DNA of 64,000 nucleotides from Planctomycetota bacterium (GTDB lineage: Bacteria; Planctomycetota; UBA1135; UBA2386). Positions 61,564-64,000 of the stretch are shown piece by piece. A program made the position numbers and the translations under genes. Where the stretch lies: NCBI GenBank assembly GCA_016716265.1, contig JADJWQ010000006.1:1054001-1118000 (forward strand). The letters are read 5' to 3'. How positions within the stretch are numbered: position 1 is the stretch's first letter; every line of letters starts with the position of its first letter. The notes beneath the pieces are model-generated. The model did no database searches, was not told where the DNA came from, and saw only the letters and a list, made by a program, of their open reading frames with translations.

Positions 61564-61941
61564 ATGACCAAGGACGATCGCAAGTACCTCCCCACCCACG
61601 AATGGTGCCGCATCCAGGACGGCATCGCGACGATCGGGATCACCGACTTCGCCGTGCAGAGCCTGTCCGACCTCGTCTTCCTCGACCTGCCACCGATCGG
61701 CACGCGGATCTCCGCCGACGACGCGTTCGGTGAGATCGAGTCGGTCAAGGCCGTGAGCGACATCGTCGCTCCGGTGTCCGGCGAGGTCGTCGAGGTGAAC
61801 GAGGCGCTGCCCGACGACCTCGACGTGCTGAAGACGGACCCCTGGGACGCCGGCTGGATGGTCAAGGTGAAGGTGACCGGCGAGTCCGGCAACCTGCTCG
61901 ACGCGGCGAGCTACCAGCGCCAGGTCGAAGCGCACGAGTGA
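61564..61941 (+). CDS. gcvH: Glycine cleavage system H protein
   Basis: The 125-residue product shows YLPTHEWCRIQDGIATIGIT and the lipoyl-lysine motif GEIESVKAVSDIVAPVSGEV (Lys in SVKA), followed by DPWDAGWMVKVKV. It carries the lipoyl arm that shuttles the aminomethyl group between P, T and L proteins. Its stop overlaps the GTG of the lipoate ligase gene, which would attach the cofactor. Confidence 0.95.
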   Translation: MTKDDRKYLPTHEWCRIQDGIATIGITDFAVQSLSDLVFLDLPPIGTRISADDAFGEIESVKAVSDIVAPVSGEVVEVNEALPDDLDVLKTDPWDAGWMVKVKVTGESGNLLDAASYQRQVEAHE

Positions 61942-62732
61942 GGGCCGAGGTGCCGCAGGAGCCGCTGGCCGCGCCCACCGACAGGTTGCGCCTGCTGATC
62001 GACCCGCCCGGCGACGCCGCCTGGAACATGGCGGTCGACGCGGCCCTGCTTGCCGGTCGTCACCCGGCGACGCTCCGCTTCTACGGTTTCGAGCCAGCCG
62101 CACTGACGCTCGGGCGCTTCCAGGACGCGGCGGCCTTCCCCGAGCTCGCCAGCCGGGCCGTGCCCTGCGTGCGGCGCATGACCGGTGGCGGCGCGATCCT
62201 GCACGTCGACGAGCTGACCTACTCGCTGGTCGGCGACGCCGCGCTGCTGCCCACCGACGTGCACGCGAGCTACGACCTCGTACACGACGCGATCGCCCGC
62301 GGCCTCGCACACTGCGGCGTCCGGGCGCACCGGGTGACCGAGCACCGACCCGGGCCGGGCCCCCGGGCGCTCCGCGCCGCCCACTGTTTCGCGGTGCCCG
62401 CGCGCCACGACCTCGTCGCGCCCGATGGACGGAAGCTGTGCGGCTCGGCGCAGCGGCGCACGCTGCGACCGCGCGCGCGGGTGCTGATGCACGGCTCGCT
62501 ACCGCTGCTGCCGCGCGCGGCGCAACCGTTCGTCGCGTCGGTCGCCGAGCTGTCGGTGACGCCGCCCGACCGCGCGGCGTTGATCGCGGCGCTGGCGGAC
62601 GCGCTCACCGGAGCGCTCGGTCTGGGCGCCGCGCAGCCGGGCACCCTCGCCGCCGACGAGCGCGAGCATGCGCGCGCCGTGCTCGGGCAGCTGCGCACCG
62701 ACCGTGACACGCTGCTCGGGAGCTCAAGGTGA
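61938..62732 (+). CDS. Lipoate-protein ligase (LplA/BPL family)
   Basis: The 264-residue product has the family signature RRMTGGGAILHVDELTYSLV and the lysine motif DGRKLCGSAQRRT, with AAWNMAVDAALLAG before it. GTG 61938 overlaps the gcvH stop. It should attach lipoate or octanoate to the GcvH lysine; ligase or octanoyltransferase activity cannot be told apart from sequence alone. Confidence 0.85.
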   Translation: MRAEVPQEPLAAPTDRLRLLIDPPGDAAWNMAVDAALLAGRHPATLRFYGFEPAALTLGRFQDAAAFPELASRAVPCVRRMTGGGAILHVDELTYSLVGDAALLPTDVHASYDLVHDAIARGLAHCGVRAHRVTEHRPGPGPRALRAAHCFAVPARHDLVAPDGRKLCGSAQRRTLRPRARVLMHGSLPLLPRAAQPFVASVAELSVTPPDRAALIAALADALTGALGLGAAQPGTLAADEREHARAVLGQLRTDRDTLLGSSR

Positions 62733-63343
62733 CCGCGCTGCGCGAGCTGCTCGCACGGCCCGGGCTCGCGGTCCGGCTACGCGTCCTGGTGCTCGTGAAG
62801 ATCGCCGCGTGGCGCGGCGATTCCGTGCAGCTCGGTGCTCTCTACGACCTCGCGCGGGAGCACCTGGTGGCGCGCGCCGACGTGGAGGAGACGCTGCTGC
62901 AGGCGGTGTTGTTCTGCGGCTTCCCGCGCGTCGTGACGGCGTTCCAGGAGCTGGTCGAACACTGGCCCACGGAGTCCCCGCCACCGCACGGCTGCCGGCC
63001 GCGAGAGGACTGGCCGCGGGCGGGCCGCGAGCTGTTCGACGCGATCTACGACCGCAATGCACCGGCCGTACACGCGATGCTGAACGGCTTCCATCCGGAC
63101 TTCCACGACTTCGTGCTCGAGTCCGCCTACGGCCGGGTGCTGTCGCGTCAGGCGATGGCGCCGCGCGACCGCGAGCTGCTCGCGACCGGCATCCTCGCCG
63201 CGATGGAGCAGGTGCCGCAGCTCGTCGCCCACGCACGCGGCGCGCTGCGCTTCGGCGCGGACCGCGACGAGCTGCGCGAGACCCTGTGGACGGCGCTCGG
63301 CGACGGGCACGTCGTCGACGAGTACCTGCGTCGGATCCGGTGA
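62729..63343 (+). CDS. Carboxymuconolactone decarboxylase/AhpD-like protein
   Basis: The 204-residue product has two CMD-type helical repeats: VRLRVLVLVKIAAWRGDSVQ and RDRELLATGILAAMEQVPQL. It ends ETLWTALGDGHVVDEYLRRI. The CxxC pair of AhpD is absent. In CMD proteins the first repeat also matches decarboxylase members such as gamma-carboxymuconolactone decarboxylase; the reaction here is unknown. GTG 62729 overlaps the lipoate ligase stop, placing it in the gcv operon. Confidence 0.65.
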   Translation: MTALRELLARPGLAVRLRVLVLVKIAAWRGDSVQLGALYDLAREHLVARADVEETLLQAVLFCGFPRVVTAFQELVEHWPTESPPPHGCRPREDWPRAGRELFDAIYDRNAPAVHAMLNGFHPDFHDFVLESAYGRVLSRQAMAPRDRELLATGILAAMEQVPQLVAHARGALRFGADRDELRETLWTALGDGHVVDEYLRRIR

Positions 63344-63410
63344 GGCGACCCCGGAACCCCGCGCTCCACGAGCGGCGCGACCACTGCGCCGCTCGCGCCG
63401 CGACGGACCC

Positions 63411-63785
63411 TCAGACGCGCTGGCCGATGTGCTTCTCGACGAGCTCGATCAGCTCGTCGGGCTCGAACGGCTTCCGGAAGTAGTCCGCGGCGCCCATCTC
63501 GGTGCTCTTCTGGTGGCCGCGGGCGTGCTCGCGCGCAGTGAAGATGATCACCGGGATGCCCGACGTATCGGGATCCCGCTTCAGGCGCGTCAACGTCTCC
63601 CAGCCGTCGATGCCGGGCATCATGATGTCGAGCAGCACCAGGTCCGGGCGCAGCTTGCGCGCCTTCTCGATGCCCTCCTCACCGTTGTCCGCAGCCTCGA
63701 CGCGGAATCCCGCCGCCTCGAGCACCATCTGCGTGGACACGATGATCAGCTTCTCGTCCTCGATGATCAGGACCGTACGTTCCAT
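63411..63785 (-). CDS. Single-domain response regulator (receiver only)
   Basis: The 124-residue product has the full CheY-type receiver: acidic pair IIEDEK, phospho-acceptor VLLDIMMPGIDGWETL (Asp about 53), VIIFTAREH (Thr) and YFRKPFEPDEL (Lys). It has no output domain, so it acts by protein contacts. It follows a histidine kinase gene on the same strand, 14 nt after its stop, with GAGGAGG upstream of its ATG. Confidence 0.9.
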   Translation of the reverse strand: MERTVLIIEDEKLIIVSTQMVLEAAGFRVEAADNGEEGIEKARKLRPDLVLLDIMMPGIDGWETLTRLKRDPDTSGIPVIIFTAREHARGHQKSTEMGAADYFRKPFEPDELIELVEKHIGQRV

Positions 63786-63799
63786 GGGCTGCTGCCTCC

Positions 63800-64000
63800 T
63801 CAGTCGTCTTCCGTGCCTGCCGTCGTCTGCGGCGTGGTCGCCAGGGTCTCATCGGCTGTTTCGGCCTCGTGGCTGCGGAGAAGGAACGAGAAACTCGCGC
63901 CCCTCCCGAGCTCGCTGCGGACCGTGACCTCGCTCCGGTGCGCCTCGACGATGCTCTTGACGAAGAACAGGCCGAGTCCGGAGCCGCCGTGGTGTCGAGT
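63800..64000 (-). CDS. Sensor histidine kinase, C-terminal end (partial)
   Basis: The reading frame is open to the window edge and gives 66 residues: GGSGLGLFFVKSIVEAHRSE is the G2 box of the HATPase domain, followed by VTVRSELGRGASFSFLLRS and an acidic tail. It should phosphorylate the receiver protein at 63411. The gene continues beyond 64000 and its sensor domain is not visible. Confidence 0.85.
   Translation of the reverse strand, partial: TRHHGGSGLGLFFVKSIVEAHRSEVTVRSELGRGASFSFLLRSHEAETADETLATTPQTTAGTEDD

Overview
This is a 64 kb stretch of a very GC-rich chromosome (third codon positions are almost always G or C). The organism is probably a member of the Planctomycetota. That is an inference from three things: a Gram-negative envelope (kdsB for Kdo, an Omp85/BamA-like barrel, lipoproteins), several large secreted proteins ending in a shared beta-sandwich module typical of that phylum, and ECF sigma/anti-sigma pairs joined by ATGA-type overlaps. 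No rRNA, tRNA, CRISPR array, prophage or transposase gene was seen.

Layout. 1-5.4 kb: end of a likely sigma factor gene, an anti-sigma-like protein, a secretin-like protein, a BamE-like lipoprotein, an Omp85 barrel, a methyltransferase and a BRCT/MerR/TPR fusion. 5.4-10.3 kb: Tex, an Obg/DRG-type GTPase and a secreted beta-helix protein. 10.3-12.5 kb: small genes and repeat-bearing intergenic DNA. 12.5-20.5 kb: ApbE fused to DUF2271 with a PepSY membrane partner, an orphan PycTM-like membrane protein, an esterase, a thioredoxin-like protein and a large secreted protein. 20.6-25.2 kb: an overlapping lipoprotein-kdsB-pyrG operon, then a MoaD/ThiS plus BNR-repeat pair. 25.3-28.6 kb: an LRR/anti-sigma gene with a frame break, an ECF sigma gene carrying a 180-bp inverted-repeat insertion, and a selenoprotein gene with two in-frame UGA codons. 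28.6-34.1 kb: one RHS/YD-repeat protein. 34.6-47.3 kb: a GCS2-CBS protein coupled to an aspartoacylase-like enzyme, a di-haem peroxidase, a kelch-like protein, a BoxD/PaaZ-like aldehyde dehydrogenase and secreted proteins. 47.3-51.7 kb: glutaryl-CoA dehydrogenase, an EI24/CysZ-like protein and metG. 51.9-59.3 kb: a lysine-rich DNA-binding protein and a minus-strand cluster of Roadblock/LC7 proteins, a membrane-tailed MglA-like GTPase and a DUF4388-TPR-PEGA-propeller protein. 60.4-63.3 kb: gcvT-gcvH-lipoate ligase-CMD operon. 63.4-64 kb: a response regulator and the 3' end of a histidine kinase.

The most striking object is the gene at 27521-28621. Two UGA codons interrupt one reading frame. 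The first sits in a thioredoxin-like U-S-T-C motif and the second in an MsrA-like G-M-G-U-F-W motif, and each is followed by a hairpin where a bacterial SECIS should be. Next in interest are the 180-bp in-frame element in the sigma2-sigma4 linker of the neighbouring sigma factor, the MglA/LC7 cluster, a dispersed 32-bp terminator-like repeat, and recurring TAnnnT boxes 7-22 nt before start codons that suggest very short leaders.
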